From: Bradyrhizobium sp. 170
GTDB lineage: Bacteria; Pseudomonadota; Alphaproteobacteria; Rhizobiales; Xanthobacteraceae
Assembly: GCF_023101085.1 (NCBI RefSeq)
Contig: NZ_CP064703.1
Location: 4,402,001 to 4,466,000 of the forward strand
Length of the DNA: 64,000 nt
Reading direction: 5' to 3'
The notes below the pieces were generated by a model that worked only from the letters and a program-made list of their open reading frames with translations, was not told where the DNA came from and did not search any database. Of this stretch, positions 41,953-50,623 are shown in pieces. How positions within the stretch are numbered: the first letter of the stretch is position 1; each line of letters begins with the position of its first letter. Position numbers and translations under genes: made by a program.

Positions 41953-42016
41953 GCGAATTTTCCTGGCGGAATTTTCCTGGCGGAATTTTCTTCGCGGAAT
42001 GTTCTTGGCGGAATTC
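41953..42016. repeat. Tandem 14-base repeats, about four and a half copies
   Basis: The unit GCGGAATTTTCCTG is repeated with small changes (CTTC, GTTCTTG variants). Because 14 is not a multiple of 3 it is unlikely to encode a repeat protein. It lies in a 371-base gap (41711-42081) in which I see no gene. Confidence 0.65.
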
Positions 42017-42081
42017 GCTTGCCGTTCCACGCGCCATATTCCGTTGGTGGTAACGCGGAGGCCGGGCAAGCTTCTGCCGCC

Positions 42082-42249
42082 TCAACGCCAGAACGAGTGC
42101 CGGCCGGATCCGTTCAGCGCGTTGGCCAGGGTCGTCTCGTAATACTCCTCGCGCTCGCGTTCGAACTTCTGCTGGGTTTCCCTGAAGCTTGCAACGCGGG
42201 CTGCGATTTCGGCCCGGTCGCGCGCGAGTCTTTCTTCCTTCTCCGTCAT
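42082..42249 (-). CDS. 55-residue charged coiled-coil protein
   Basis: MTEKEERLARDRAEIAARVA then SFRETQQKFEREREEYYETT: a charged helix with Arg/Glu heptads. The start at 42249 is followed by this conserved-looking sequence, while the longer open frame upstream looks non-coding. Function unknown. Confidence 0.6.
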   Translation of the reverse strand: MTEKEERLARDRAEIAARVASFRETQQKFEREREEYYETTLANALNGSGRHSFWR

Positions 42250-42439
42250 CGCCCATCCGTGTCTTGCTTTGATTCGCGCCCCGCCATCATTGGCGCGCGC
42301 GAATGGGGCGTGAATGCGGAAGCGAGGTTGCAGCATTGTGATTGCCTGCCGTTGTGAAGCGAAGGCGGTGGATAAGGTGTGGCGCATTCTTGTCGCTCAC
42401 GCGAGTTCCCGTTAGCGAAAGATGAAACGGGAGGTTCCA

Positions 42440-42676
42440 TTGGCAAAGATCGATTTGGATTCATTTGGTATCGAAGAACTCGCTAGTCTGCGCGAGAACG
42501 CGACCGACAAGCTGTTCGAGAAAGTCGCCGCGCGCCGCGCCGAGCTCGAAGCCGAATTGGAAAAGCTGGCCCAGTACGGCAAGCCGGTGAAGAAGGCGGA
42601 AAGCGCACCCGCGCCGAAGGCGAAGAAGACCGACGAAGCCAAAGAGCCGAAGGAACAGGTCGCCAAGGCAGCGTAA
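42440..42676 (+). CDS. H-NS-like N-terminal domain protein
   Basis: This ~78-residue protein begins with TTG at 42440 after GGGAGGTT and reads AKIDLDSFGIEELASLRENA, TDKLFEKVAARRAELEAELEKL, QYGKP, followed by a Lys/Ala-rich tail. The front half looks like the oligomerisation helix of small alphaproteobacterial H-NS-type nucleoid proteins; the DNA-binding core (..GRG.KP..) is absent and a Lys/Glu/Pro tail takes its place. It could modulate H-NS-like proteins. Confidence 0.7.
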   Translation: MAKIDLDSFGIEELASLRENATDKLFEKVAARRAELEAELEKLAQYGKPVKKAESAPAPKAKKTDEAKEPKEQVAKAA

Positions 42677-42765
42677 ATCAAAGGCAGCGTGATCAAGGCA
42701 CCCGTGTCACGACAAGCGTGATGAGGCGGCGTGGCTATAAGGCGGCTTGATAAGGCCGTCCTGAC

Positions 42766-42800
42766 GATGCGCATGCTGCCCCGCGGGGGCAGGGCGCATC
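42766..42800 (+). terminator. Compound hairpin after the H-NS-like gene
   Basis: GATGCGC/GCGCATC (outer) and CTGCCCC/GGGGCAG (inner) give a 14-bp interrupted stem. There is no T-run, so termination would need Rho or be weak. Confidence 0.4.
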
Positions 42801-42864
42801 GATCTGGCAATCCGAACGGCCGTGCTATAGTTGGCGCGGCCCAACAGTTTCGGAAATATCAGCG

Positions 42865-43626
42865 GTGATCGCCAAGGATTTGCGCAGCGGCGTCGAGCAG
42901 CTCGGCAACATGATCGCCGAAGCTTCGTGTATCGTTCCCTTTACCGGCGCCGGCATTTCAACCGAATGCGGCATACCGGATTTCCGCTCGCCCGGCGGCC
43001 TGTGGACCCGTAACCGCCCGATCGCGTTCGACGAATTCGTTTCCAGCGCGGATGCGCGGGCCGAGGCCTGGCGGCGGCGCTTTGCGATGGAGGAGACCTT
43101 TGCGGCGGCGAAACCCGGCCGCGGGCACCGCGCGCTGGCCTCGCTCTACAAGGCCGGCAAGACGCCTGCGATCATCACCCAGAATATCGACAATCTGCAC
43201 CAGGCATCCGGCTTCAAGGCCGACGACGTCGTCGAACTGCATGGCAACACCACCTATGCCCGCTGCATCGGCTGCGGACATGCCTATGATCTTCCTTGGG
43301 TAAAGGCGCGTTTCGAAGAAACCGGCAGCGCGCCTGACTGCACCATCTGCGAGGAGCCGGTGAAGACCGCGACGATCTCGTTCGGACAGGCGATGCCGGA
43401 AGACGCGATGCGCCGCGCCACCGAACTGGCCCAGCAATGCGACCTGTTTCTGGCGATCGGATCGTCGCTAGTCGTTTGGCCTGCCGCAGGTTTTCCGCAG
43501 ATGGCCAGGAATTGTGGCGCCAAGCTCGTCATCATCAACAATGAGCCGACGGAACAGGACGATGTCGCCGATCTGGTGATCCGTTTCGACATCGGGGAAA
43601 CGCTCGGACCGTTTGTAGGCAATTGA
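42865..43626 (+). CDS. cobB: NAD-dependent protein deacylase (sirtuin)
   Basis: This 253-residue Sir2-family enzyme removes acyl groups from lysines using NAD. Motifs: FTGAGISTECGIPDFRSPGG, ITQNIDNLHQASG, catalytic His in ELHGN, zinc Cys pairs CIGC and CTIC, and GSSLVVWPA. The start is GTG at 42865. It lies alone between the H-NS-like gene and a cold-shock gene. Confidence 0.92.
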   Translation: MIAKDLRSGVEQLGNMIAEASCIVPFTGAGISTECGIPDFRSPGGLWTRNRPIAFDEFVSSADARAEAWRRRFAMEETFAAAKPGRGHRALASLYKAGKTPAIITQNIDNLHQASGFKADDVVELHGNTTYARCIGCGHAYDLPWVKARFEETGSAPDCTICEEPVKTATISFGQAMPEDAMRRATELAQQCDLFLAIGSSLVVWPAAGFPQMARNCGAKLVIINNEPTEQDDVADLVIRFDIGETLGPFVGN

Positions 43627-43825
43627 TCGCCAATTGATTCGCGGTTGTGCAAGCCTGTTCATAGCCCCCGCAATTTTGTTTTTTTTAGCTATGCGCCGCA
43701 GTCCGGAGTGTTATCTTTTGATTCGAGAGATTCGCGCTGCGTTATCATGATGGTCATGGTAGGGCGCGTGTTCCGGTCCGCTGCGGCGACAGTGGACCGC
43801 ATTTGAATGTGTGAGGTCCGGGGTC

Positions 43826-44491
43826 ATGGGGTCGGACGAATTTGGGTCCAAGAAGCTCGGGGGGCCGCCGTCAGGCGGGACAGAGCAAAACAGACTTGGA
43901 CCGAGTGAATACGCAGCCGGCGCGCAACGCGATCCGGCGGTGGATGCGTTTTCGGGGCTCGGCGATGCCGCAGCCAACCTTGTCGAAATATCCGGCGTCA
44001 TCAAATGGTTCGACGCCTCAAAGGGGTATGGTTTCATCATTCCCGACAATGGCTGGCCCGACGTGCTGCTGCACGTCACCGTGCTTAGGCGCGACGGCTA
44101 CCAGACCGCCTATGAAGGCGCGCGGCTGGTGGTCGAATGCGTGCAGCGCGCAAAAGGCTATCAGGCGTTCCGGATCGTCTCGATGGACGAGTCCACCGCG
44201 ATCCATCCGGCGCAAATGCTTCCGCCGCGGACCCATGTCAGCGTTACGCCGACCAGCGGTCTGGAGCGGGCCCAGGTCAAATGGTTCAACCGGCTACGCG
44301 GTTTCGGCTTCCTGACCTGTGGCGAGGGCACGCCGGACATCTTCGTCCATATGGAAACGCTGCGCCGCTTCGGCATGACGGAGCTGCGTCCGGGCCAGTA
44401 TGTGCTGGTGCGCTTCGGGCCCGGGTCCAAGGGCATGATGGCGGCCGAGATTCATCCCGAGACCGGCCCGTCGGCGCTGTCCTCGCACTAA
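43826..44491 (+). CDS. Cold-shock protein with two CSD domains
   Basis: This ~221-residue protein has two cold-shock domains. The first is VIKWFDASKGYGFIIPDNGWPDVLLHVTVLRRDGY (~60-125) and the second QVKWFNRLRGFGFLTCGEGTPDIFVHMETLRRFG (~155-220). The RNP1-like KGYGFI and RGFGFL motifs are both present. Doublet CSD proteins are typical of rhizobia. It may be an RNA chaperone. The N-terminal ~50 residues are disordered. The start could be GTG 43811 or ATG 43826. Confidence 0.92.
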   Translation: MGSDEFGSKKLGGPPSGGTEQNRLGPSEYAAGAQRDPAVDAFSGLGDAAANLVEISGVIKWFDASKGYGFIIPDNGWPDVLLHVTVLRRDGYQTAYEGARLVVECVQRAKGYQAFRIVSMDESTAIHPAQMLPPRTHVSVTPTSGLERAQVKWFNRLRGFGFLTCGEGTPDIFVHMETLRRFGMTELRPGQYVLVRFGPGSKGMMAAEIHPETGPSALSSH

Positions 44492-44605
44492 TCTCGCCAG
44501 ACGCTGACGGAAAATTGAGCCGGACGCCGCGCACCCGCGCGGCGGCCTCTGGCATTTGCCGCAATCGTCGGGTTAGGGTTCCCCGGCAATTCCCAGATAT
44601 CCGGC

Positions 44606-45115
44606 ATGAGTGCATTGATGAATTTCGCTTTGATGGTTGCGCGGCTTCGCATCTCCGGCCGCCTGATGATGTCGTTCGTGGCGGCATCCGCCGTGGTCGT
44701 CACCCTCTACGCCACTCCCGCCGCGCGGGCTGCGAGCGTTCAGCCGCTCGAGATCGCCACCAAATCAGGCGTGCAAGTGTTCTCGGTCGAGATGGCGACG
44801 ACCGAAGAGGAAAAGCAGACCGGACTGATGTACCGGAAGGAGTTGCCGGACGGTAAAGGCATGCTGTTCGACTTCTCGCCGGAGCAGCAGATCTCGATGT
44901 GGATGAAGAACACCTACATCTCGCTCGACATGATCTTCATCCGCGCCGACGGCCGCATCCTGCGCATCGCCGAAAATACCGAGCCGCTCTCGACCAGGAT
45001 CATCTCCTCGGGGGGATTAGCCAAGGGCGTGCTGGAAGTGATCGCGGGCACGGCGCAAAAGTATGGAATTCAGCCGGGCGACCGGGTGGCGCACCCGCTC
45101 TTCAACAAGCGCTAA
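44606..45115 (+). CDS. DUF192 secreted protein
   Basis: This 169-residue protein has a signal/anchor (LMMSFVAASAVVVTLYATPA) and a DUF192 domain: FSVEMATTEEEKQTGLMYRKELPDGKGMLFDFSPEQQISMWMKNTYISLDMIFI...GGLAKGVLEVIAG. Function unknown; often near cold-shock protein genes in alphaproteobacteria, as here. tRNA-Pro follows. Confidence 0.9.
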   Translation: MSALMNFALMVARLRISGRLMMSFVAASAVVVTLYATPAARAASVQPLEIATKSGVQVFSVEMATTEEEKQTGLMYRKELPDGKGMLFDFSPEQQISMWMKNTYISLDMIFIRADGRILRIAENTEPLSTRIISSGGLAKGVLEVIAGTAQKYGIQPGDRVAHPLFNKR

Positions 45116-45180
45116 GCCCTTCCCGTGCGCCTTGATGGCCGGGGTTTAAGCGTGTATCGACGCATTTCCCAAGCACAGAT

Positions 45181-45257
45181 CGGGGTATAGCGCAGCCTGG
45201 TAGCGCGGCAGTTTTGGGTACTGCAGGTCGTTGGTTCGAATCCAGCTGCCCCGACCA
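45181..45257 (+). tRNA. tRNA-Pro (UGG)
   Basis: A 77-base tRNA with encoded CCA: acceptor CGGGGTA with TGCCCCG (one mispair at the base), D-arm GCGCAGCCTGGTAGCGC, anticodon stem-loop GCAGT-TTTGGGT-ACTGC with anticodon TGG, T-arm TTGGTTCGAATCCAG. It lies 23 bases before a possible upstream extension of the CAP gene. Confidence 0.95.
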
Positions 45258-45337
45258 ATAAAATCAATGACTTGCCGCGGCTTTTTCGGATTGAATCTAC
45301 CCAGCGGTCCCAATTGGGAAGGGGCAGGGGAAAACTG

Positions 45338-45925
45338 GTGACTGGTACCAAGATAGTCATTCTGGCGCGGCAGGCCCTGCTGCTGGGGCTGGCGCTTTGT
45401 TTTGCCACCACAGTCCTGAGCCAGACGGCCGCGGCCAATCCGGCGCAGATGATTTCTGACTTTCGGCTGAAGCACGGGGAGAAGCGCGTCACCCTGGATG
45501 CGACGCTCACGCGGATTGCACACGATCAAGCCCAGGCGATGGCCGCAAAGGACCAACTGGATCACGATGTCCTCGGCAGATTCAATTCGCGAGTCGGCCC
45601 GGCCGGCGCCGGCCGAGCTGCAGAGAACATTGCTTATGGCTATGACGGTTTTCCCAAAACCCTCGACCAGTGGATCAATTCGTCAGGTCACCGAAAAAAC
45701 CTCCTGCTGCCCGGCGCCACGCGCGTGGGTGTTGCCAGCGTGAAAAGCGCGAAGACCGGTCGTATGTATTGGGCCATGGTGATCGCAGGCGACTATGAGC
45801 GTCCCAAGATGCCGAAGAGTTCGCCAAAGAGTTCGCCGAAGGATTCAAAGCAGGCAAACGCTGCGAAGCCCAAACCGCGCGCGGCCGAGGCCTGCCGAGT
45901 GAAGATTCTGAGCATCTGCTTCTAG
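45338..45925 (+). CDS. Secreted CAP/SCP-domain protein
   Basis: This ~195-residue protein has a signal peptide (ARQALLLGLALCFATTVLSQ) and a CAP (cysteine-rich secretory/SCP) domain: ISDFRLKHGEKRVTLDATLTRIAHDQAQAMAAKDQLDHDVLG, AAENIAYGYDG, HRKNLLLPGATRVGVAS. The conserved His and Glu of the CAP cavity are present. The C-terminus is Lys/Ser/Pro-rich. The GTG at 45338 with GGGGCAGGGG upstream is preferred over an upstream ATG at 45272. Confidence 0.88.
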   Translation: MTGTKIVILARQALLLGLALCFATTVLSQTAAANPAQMISDFRLKHGEKRVTLDATLTRIAHDQAQAMAAKDQLDHDVLGRFNSRVGPAGAGRAAENIAYGYDGFPKTLDQWINSSGHRKNLLLPGATRVGVASVKSAKTGRMYWAMVIAGDYERPKMPKSSPKSSPKDSKQANAAKPKPRAAEACRVKILSICF

Positions 45926-45999
45926 AGAAGTCGCAACATTGTAGCTTGCAATATTGTTCTCGTTATGTTCTCTTTGGTCGTTCCCTCGGAGGTGACCAA

Positions 46000-46224
46000 A
46001 TGGATGTCGAGAAGCAACGGGAAATAATCCGCCTCTGGAATCGGATGCGCCAGGTCGAAGGTCCGGTCGCGGAGGAAATCCGTATCCAGATTCTTGAATG
46101 CTTTGCGCAGCGCGAGCCGTCGAGTGCGCGGATGAGCGATCGTCGGGAGGTGTTGAGCCGCGTGCGGGTTCCGGCGGGGCAGGTGCATCGCATCGGCCAA
46201 CGCGGCAACAACGCAACGCTTTGA
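46000..46224 (+). CDS. 74-residue hypothetical protein
   Basis: MDVEKQREIIRLWNRMRQVE, then GPVAEEIRIQILECFAQREP: a helical protein with no known domain and an Arg-rich tail. CGGAGGTGACC precedes the ATG at 46000. Function unknown. Confidence 0.55.
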   Translation: MDVEKQREIIRLWNRMRQVEGPVAEEIRIQILECFAQREPSSARMSDRREVLSRVRVPAGQVHRIGQRGNNATL

Positions 46225-46570
46225 CGGCTTTGTACGCCTGCGAGGTTGATTCGGTGGCCGTCAAGGTTGACGGAATCGATGTGCGGTGCATGCTGCACGC
46301 ATGTTGTCGCGTGTGCGCAATCATTTTCAAGGTGCGAAGTTCGCCCGCATGAGCAGCGGGACGTACTGCGTCATCCGCGATCTCGGGCTGGTCAAGGGCG
46401 GCAAGGGGATGCGGCACCACGAGGTGCTCGTCACCTTCAGCCTCAGGGCCGCCTTGCGGTGGATGGGGCACCTTCGCAGGGACGCGGTCAGGACAAAGAA
46501 GAGTTCTGCCTGGCTTGAACGGATGCCGGAACGCATGTCGGAGAATGCTTCGCAGCCGTAGGCGGCTACC
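46225..46570. other. Stretch with only doubtful frames
   Basis: A plus-strand frame (46286-46561; from MSSGTYCVIRDLGLVKGGKG) is open but lacks a convincing ribosome site and any recognisable feature. I leave it unannotated. Confidence 0.3.
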
Positions 46571-47338
46571 TCACCGCTGCGAAGCTTGCCACGCCAATAG
46601 CCTGTTCTCGGCCAGCGACATCGCCACCGACGTCACATAGCCGGTAACGCCGAGCAGGATAACGCCGGCGAACAGGTCGGCCGAGCGGAACGCGCGGGCC
46701 GACAGCAGTACCCAGTGGCCGAGCCCGTCGAGGCCGGCCAGGATTTCGCAGACCACCGAGAGAATCAGCGCCACTGTCAGGCTCAGCCGCATGCCGGCGA
46801 GAATGTCGGGGCTGGCGGAGGGCAGCGCGATCTTTGAGATCACGGCGAGCCGCGACATCTGCAACGACCGCGCCACCTCGTAGAGCCGGGGCTCGACCGC
46901 CGCAAAACCATGGATGGTCGCCAGCATGATCGGCCAGATCGCGCCGAAGGCGATCACGAACAGCGCCATCGCCTGCGTCAATCCGAGCATGGCGATCGCA
47001 ACCGGAATGATCGCAGAGACCGGCAGCGGCCGTAAAAACTCCAGCGAGGGCGCGACATAGGTACGCATTGTGCGCGACGATCCGATGATCGCACCGATCG
47101 CAATGCCGGCAATGGAGGCGGCGAGCCAGCCATAGGCCATGTGTTCGAGCGTGCCGGCGAGCTTGCTCCAGAGGTCACCTGCGGAAAATCCGCGCACCAG
47201 CGCAGCCCAGGCGCGGTCCGGCCCCGGCAGGAACACCGGCGAGACCAGCTTAAGATTGGCGATCAGTTGCCAGAGCGCGATGAAGCTGGCGGCAACCGCA
47301 AAGCTCGCCAATCGCCAAAGAAGGGCTGCGCGGTTCAT
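46571..47338 (-). CDS. ABC transporter permease (SsuC/TauC type), second of two
   Basis: This 255-residue inner-membrane permease has about six membrane helices and the EAA-loop-like stretch EPRLYEVARSLQMSRLAVISKIALPSASPDILAGMRLSLTVALILSV. It belongs to the nitrate/sulfonate/taurine importer group. The start overlaps the preceding permease by 4 bases. With its partner it forms the heterodimeric channel of the importer encoded at 46571-50555. Confidence 0.9.
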   Translation of the reverse strand: MNRAALLWRLASFAVAASFIALWQLIANLKLVSPVFLPGPDRAWAALVRGFSAGDLWSKLAGTLEHMAYGWLAASIAGIAIGAIIGSSRTMRTYVAPSLEFLRPLPVSAIIPVAIAMLGLTQAMALFVIAFGAIWPIMLATIHGFAAVEPRLYEVARSLQMSRLAVISKIALPSASPDILAGMRLSLTVALILSVVCEILAGLDGLGHWVLLSARAFRSADLFAGVILLGVTGYVTSVAMSLAENRLLAWQASQR

Positions 47339-48099
47339 GGGCTGTCTCCGCTCAACGCGGCGCGGCCGAACAGGCGCTGTTGGGCCACGGTCAGAAGGAT
47401 GTTCAGCGCGTAGCCGATGATGCCGATCCAGACCAGATAGGCCAGCATCAGATCGGGGCGCAGCGCCTGCTGCGCCAGCATGATGCCGGCGCCGAGGCCG
47501 AGCGGATTGATCGCGATTTCGACCGTCACGGCGACGATCAGGGCAATACCGGCCGACAGCCGAAAGGCGACGAAGATCCGCGGCAGCGCGGCCGGGATGA
47601 TGATCTTCCAGACCCGCTGCGCTGGCGGCAGCCGCAGCGCCCGCGCCACTTCCATCAACCGCGGTTCGATGCTGCGCACGGCGGCGCGCGAGAGGATCAG
47701 AATCGGCCAAACGCAGCCGAACGCCACGATCACGATTTCCATGCGGTAGCCGAAGCCGAGCGCGATCAGCGCGATCGGCAACAGCGCAATCGAGGGGATC
47801 GGACGGATGGCCTCGACGGTTACTTCCATCAGGCGGTTGAGGGTGTCCGAAATTCCAAAGGCTATGCCGAACGCCAGGCCAATGAGGGTGCCGATGGCGA
47901 GGCCTGTGAAGGCCGAGAACAGCGTGTCGCGGGTTGCCGTCAGGATCGAGAGATCGGCGAAGGCGCCAAAGAGCGCCATGACGATATCGCTCGGCGGCGC
48001 CAGGCTATCGCTTTGCAGATGGGTGGCGCGCGCCCAGACCTCGAACGTCACCAGCACCGCGAGCGGCAGCGCCAGCGCCTTGGCGGAATTGCCCGTCAC
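47335..48099 (-). CDS. ABC transporter permease (SsuC/TauC type), first of two
   Basis: This 254-residue permease has about six membrane helices, the BPD_transp_1 fold and the coupling loop EPRLMEVARALRLPPAQRVWKIIIPAALPRIFVAFRLSAGIALIVAVTVE. Its start overlaps the end of the ATPase gene by 4 bases, indicating co-translation. Confidence 0.9.
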   Translation of the reverse strand: MTGNSAKALALPLAVLVTFEVWARATHLQSDSLAPPSDIVMALFGAFADLSILTATRDTLFSAFTGLAIGTLIGLAFGIAFGISDTLNRLMEVTVEAIRPIPSIALLPIALIALGFGYRMEIVIVAFGCVWPILILSRAAVRSIEPRLMEVARALRLPPAQRVWKIIIPAALPRIFVAFRLSAGIALIVAVTVEIAINPLGLGAGIMLAQQALRPDLMLAYLVWIGIIGYALNILLTVAQQRLFGRAALSGDSP

Positions 48100-48899
48100 T
48101 GTTCGGTCGCCTTGATGAAGTCGAACAATTGCCGCCGCAGCCGCAGGAATTCCGGATGCTCGCGGGTCGACAATTGATCGCGCGGCCGCGGCAGGTTGAC
48201 CGAAAGTTCGATGCCGATCCGGCCCGGATGCGGCAACAGGCCGATGACGCGGTCGCCGAGATAGATGGCTTCATCGAGGTCGTGGGTCACGAAGATCACG
48301 GTAGCGCCGCTTGCCGCTACCAGCGACAGCACCTCGTCCTGCAAGCCCTGCCGCGTCATCGCATCCAGCGCGCCGAACGGCTCGTCCATCAGCAGCGCTT
48401 TCGGGTCCTGCGCCAGGCAGCGGGCGATCTGCAGGCGTTGCTGCATGCCGCCGGACATTTCGGACGGATACTTGCCGGCGTGGCCGGGCAGGCCGACGGT
48501 GCGCAGCAATTCCTCGATGCGGGCAGGGCGCTTGGCCGACGGCATGCCGCCCGCTTCCAGCGCCAGAGAGACGTTGCCGGCCGCGGTGCGCCACGGCAGC
48601 AGCGCCTTGCCATAGTCCTGGAACACGATCGCGATCTCGCGGCGCGGCTCGCGCATCGGCTGGCCGTCGAAATTCACTCTTCCGCTGGTCGGCTGGTAGA
48701 GCCCTGCCGCCAGACGCAGCGCCGTGGTCTTGCCGCAGCCGGAGGCGCCGACGATGCAGAGGAATTCGCCGGGCCGCACGCCAAGGCTCAGATTTTCGAT
48801 GATGGTCTTGCCGCCGAGTACGAGCGTGACCCCGTCAAATGCAATCTGTGGCGCAACAGCGCCGGATACGGCTTCGAGGCGTTTTGCGGCGCTTGCCAT
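48096..48899 (-). CDS. ABC transporter ATPase (SsuB/TauB type)
   Basis: This 267-residue ATPase has Walker A GASGCGKTTALR, Q-loop IVFQDYGKALLPW, the signature MSGGMQQRLQIARCLA, Walker B LLMDEPFGALD and the H-loop VIFVTHDLDEAI. The group imports nitrate, sulfonate, taurine or aromatic compounds. Confidence 0.95.
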   Translation of the reverse strand: MASAAKRLEAVSGAVAPQIAFDGVTLVLGGKTIIENLSLGVRPGEFLCIVGASGCGKTTALRLAAGLYQPTSGRVNFDGQPMREPRREIAIVFQDYGKALLPWRTAAGNVSLALEAGGMPSAKRPARIEELLRTVGLPGHAGKYPSEMSGGMQQRLQIARCLAQDPKALLMDEPFGALDAMTRQGLQDEVLSLVAASGATVIFVTHDLDEAIYLGDRVIGLLPHPGRIGIELSVNLPRPRDQLSTREHPEFLRLRRQLFDFIKATEQ

Positions 48900-48903
48900 G
48901 ATG

Positions 48904-49602
48904 TCAGCTCTCGCTGCCTGAGGGATAGACGAAGTCCATGGTCGAGCGCAGGTGCGCCGATAGCATCGCCTGCGACCCCTGAACGTCGCGTCCGATGATC
49001 CGATCGGCCAGTAATTGATGCGCGCGCACGAATTTCTTGCCGCTGTCGACGGAGCGCATCATCACGCGGCGATAGCGGTAGGCCTGGTCGTAGAGATCGG
49101 AATGGGCCGCAAGCAGGCGTCTTGAGCCGCAGGCGGCCAACAACGCGGTATGAAAGCCCTTATGCAGCCGGTCGAAATCCTCCGCACCCTCACGGAATTC
49201 ATCACCGGTGCGCTCGATATGGCGGCGCATCTGGTGCAGCGCGCTGACGATGCCGGCTTCCCAGGCGTCGTCGCCATTGACGATGGCAAGCCTGATGGCC
49301 TCGACCTCGATCGCCGTGCGCATGCAGGTGATGTCGAGCAAATCCTCGCGGCTGATATCGGCGACGCGAAAGCCGCGCTGCCCGGTGCCGACGATCAGCC
49401 CGCGCGACATCAGCCTTGACAGGCCCTCGCGCAGCGGCGTGGCGCCGATCTCGTAGCGCTGCACGAGGTCGACAATGCCGAGCCGTGATCCCGGCGCCAG
49501 ATGACCGGCCAGGATGTCCTGCTCGACCAGCATGGCCGCGCGCTCGGTCAGCGTGGCGGCCTCGGTCACCGGTCGGTTCGGTTGGCGCTCGGAGGCCGGC
49601 AT
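48904..49602 (-). CDS. GntR family regulator, FadR/FCD subfamily
   Basis: This 232-residue regulator has a winged helix (LVEQDILAGHLAPGSRLGIVDLVQRYEIGATPLREGLSRLMSRGLI) and an FCD effector domain (~85-225; DLLDITCMRTAIEVEAIRLAI, HKGFHTALLAACGSRRL). It is embedded between the binding protein and the ATPase in the importer operon, so it presumably senses the imported substrate and controls the operon and the divergent catabolic genes. The start at 49602 is preferred. Confidence 0.88.
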   Translation of the reverse strand: MPASERQPNRPVTEAATLTERAAMLVEQDILAGHLAPGSRLGIVDLVQRYEIGATPLREGLSRLMSRGLIVGTGQRGFRVADISREDLLDITCMRTAIEVEAIRLAIVNGDDAWEAGIVSALHQMRRHIERTGDEFREGAEDFDRLHKGFHTALLAACGSRRLLAAHSDLYDQAYRYRRVMMRSVDSGKKFVRAHQLLADRIIGRDVQGSQAMLSAHLRSTMDFVYPSGSES

Positions 49603-49613
49603 CGTGAAATCCT

Positions 49614-50555
49614 CTACTTCAGGACCAGCTTCGACGTGTCGAGCTTGGATTGCAGCATCTTCTGCGTCGACATTACCTCGATCCACCAGGCGAGTTGTTC
49701 GGGCTTCAGCGCCGGTTCGGAGCGGTTCGGCGGCGTCGCCTTGACCAGCTCGATCGGCTGCTTGGTGAACTTGGCAATCGAGTTCGAGGCCTTTTCGCGG
49801 TCGTTGTTGACGATCTCTGCGGATTCGGCGAGCGCATCGCGGAATTTCTTGATCGCCGCGGCGTTCTTTTCCGCCCATTCGCGCGACGCCGCGTAGAAGA
49901 TGATGGGGTCGGTACGCGCCAGTTCGACCGCATAGCGCGCGCCGACCGAGCCCAGTCCGGCATCGGTCATGCGGGTCACGAACGGCTCAGCTGTCAGTAC
50001 GGCATCGACGCCGCCCGACTTGATGATGTCGGCCATGGTCGGGAAGGTGACCTCGACGAAATTGACGCTCTTGGGATCGACGCCTTTCTCCACCAGCCAT
50101 TTCACGAACAGCACGTGCAGGAAGGCGTTCAGGCCGGGCGCGCCGACTTTCTTGCCGACAAAGTCCTTCGGCTCCTTGATGGTGATGCCGTTGCGGACAA
50201 AGGCGGTGATGTTGCCGTTCGACACCGGGCTCATGACGGTCGCCCCGGCAATGGCGACGAGATCGAGGCCGCCGTCGGCCGCCTGCAGGAACACGGTCGA
50301 GGTCGGTCCGCCGATCTGGATCGAGTTCGACAGGATCGCGGCCGGGATATTCGAATTGATGCCGATCGGCGTCATCTCGACCTCGAGCCCGTGCTTTTTG
50401 AAAATGCCTTCGTCGATCGCCACCATCGCCGAGGCGCAGTCCGAGGTCGCGGTGCAGCCAACCTGGATCTTGGCCTGGGCAAAGGCGGTGCCGGTCAGCG
50501 CCACGCTGACCGCAAGGGCGGCAAGAGCCTTTTTCACGGTGTTTTCCCCACTCAC
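49614..50555 (-). CDS. ABC transporter substrate-binding protein (NMT1/THI5-like)
   Basis: This ~313-residue periplasmic receptor has a signal peptide (VKKALAALAVSVALTGTAFAQ) and the NMT1/SsuA-like fold: GCTATSDCASAMVAIDEGIFKKHGLEVEMTPIG, LSNSIQIGGPTSTVFLQAADGGLDLVAIAG, GKKVGAPGLNAFLHVLFVKWLVEKGVDP. It delivers the substrate to the importer encoded downstream. The substrate is unknown; neighbouring enzymes suggest an aromatic or ring compound. Confidence 0.92.
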   Translation of the reverse strand: MSGENTVKKALAALAVSVALTGTAFAQAKIQVGCTATSDCASAMVAIDEGIFKKHGLEVEMTPIGINSNIPAAILSNSIQIGGPTSTVFLQAADGGLDLVAIAGATVMSPVSNGNITAFVRNGITIKEPKDFVGKKVGAPGLNAFLHVLFVKWLVEKGVDPKSVNFVEVTFPTMADIIKSGGVDAVLTAEPFVTRMTDAGLGSVGARYAVELARTDPIIFYAASREWAEKNAAAIKKFRDALAESAEIVNNDREKASNSIAKFTKQPIELVKATPPNRSEPALKPEQLAWWIEVMSTQKMLQSKLDTSKLVLK

Positions 50556-50623
50556 ATTTTTCTGTCTTGTTTATCGATATTTTTTTTGATCATATATTTC
50601 ATCGGAAAACAAGGGGTCATCCA
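50556..50623. promoter_or_regulatory. Divergent promoter region, importer operon versus catabolic genes
   Basis: A short AT-rich region with palindromes TATCGATA (50572-50579) and TGATCA (50587-50592) around an eight-T tract. It must contain the promoters of both units and is the likely site for the GntR protein. No specific operator can be named. Confidence 0.4.
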
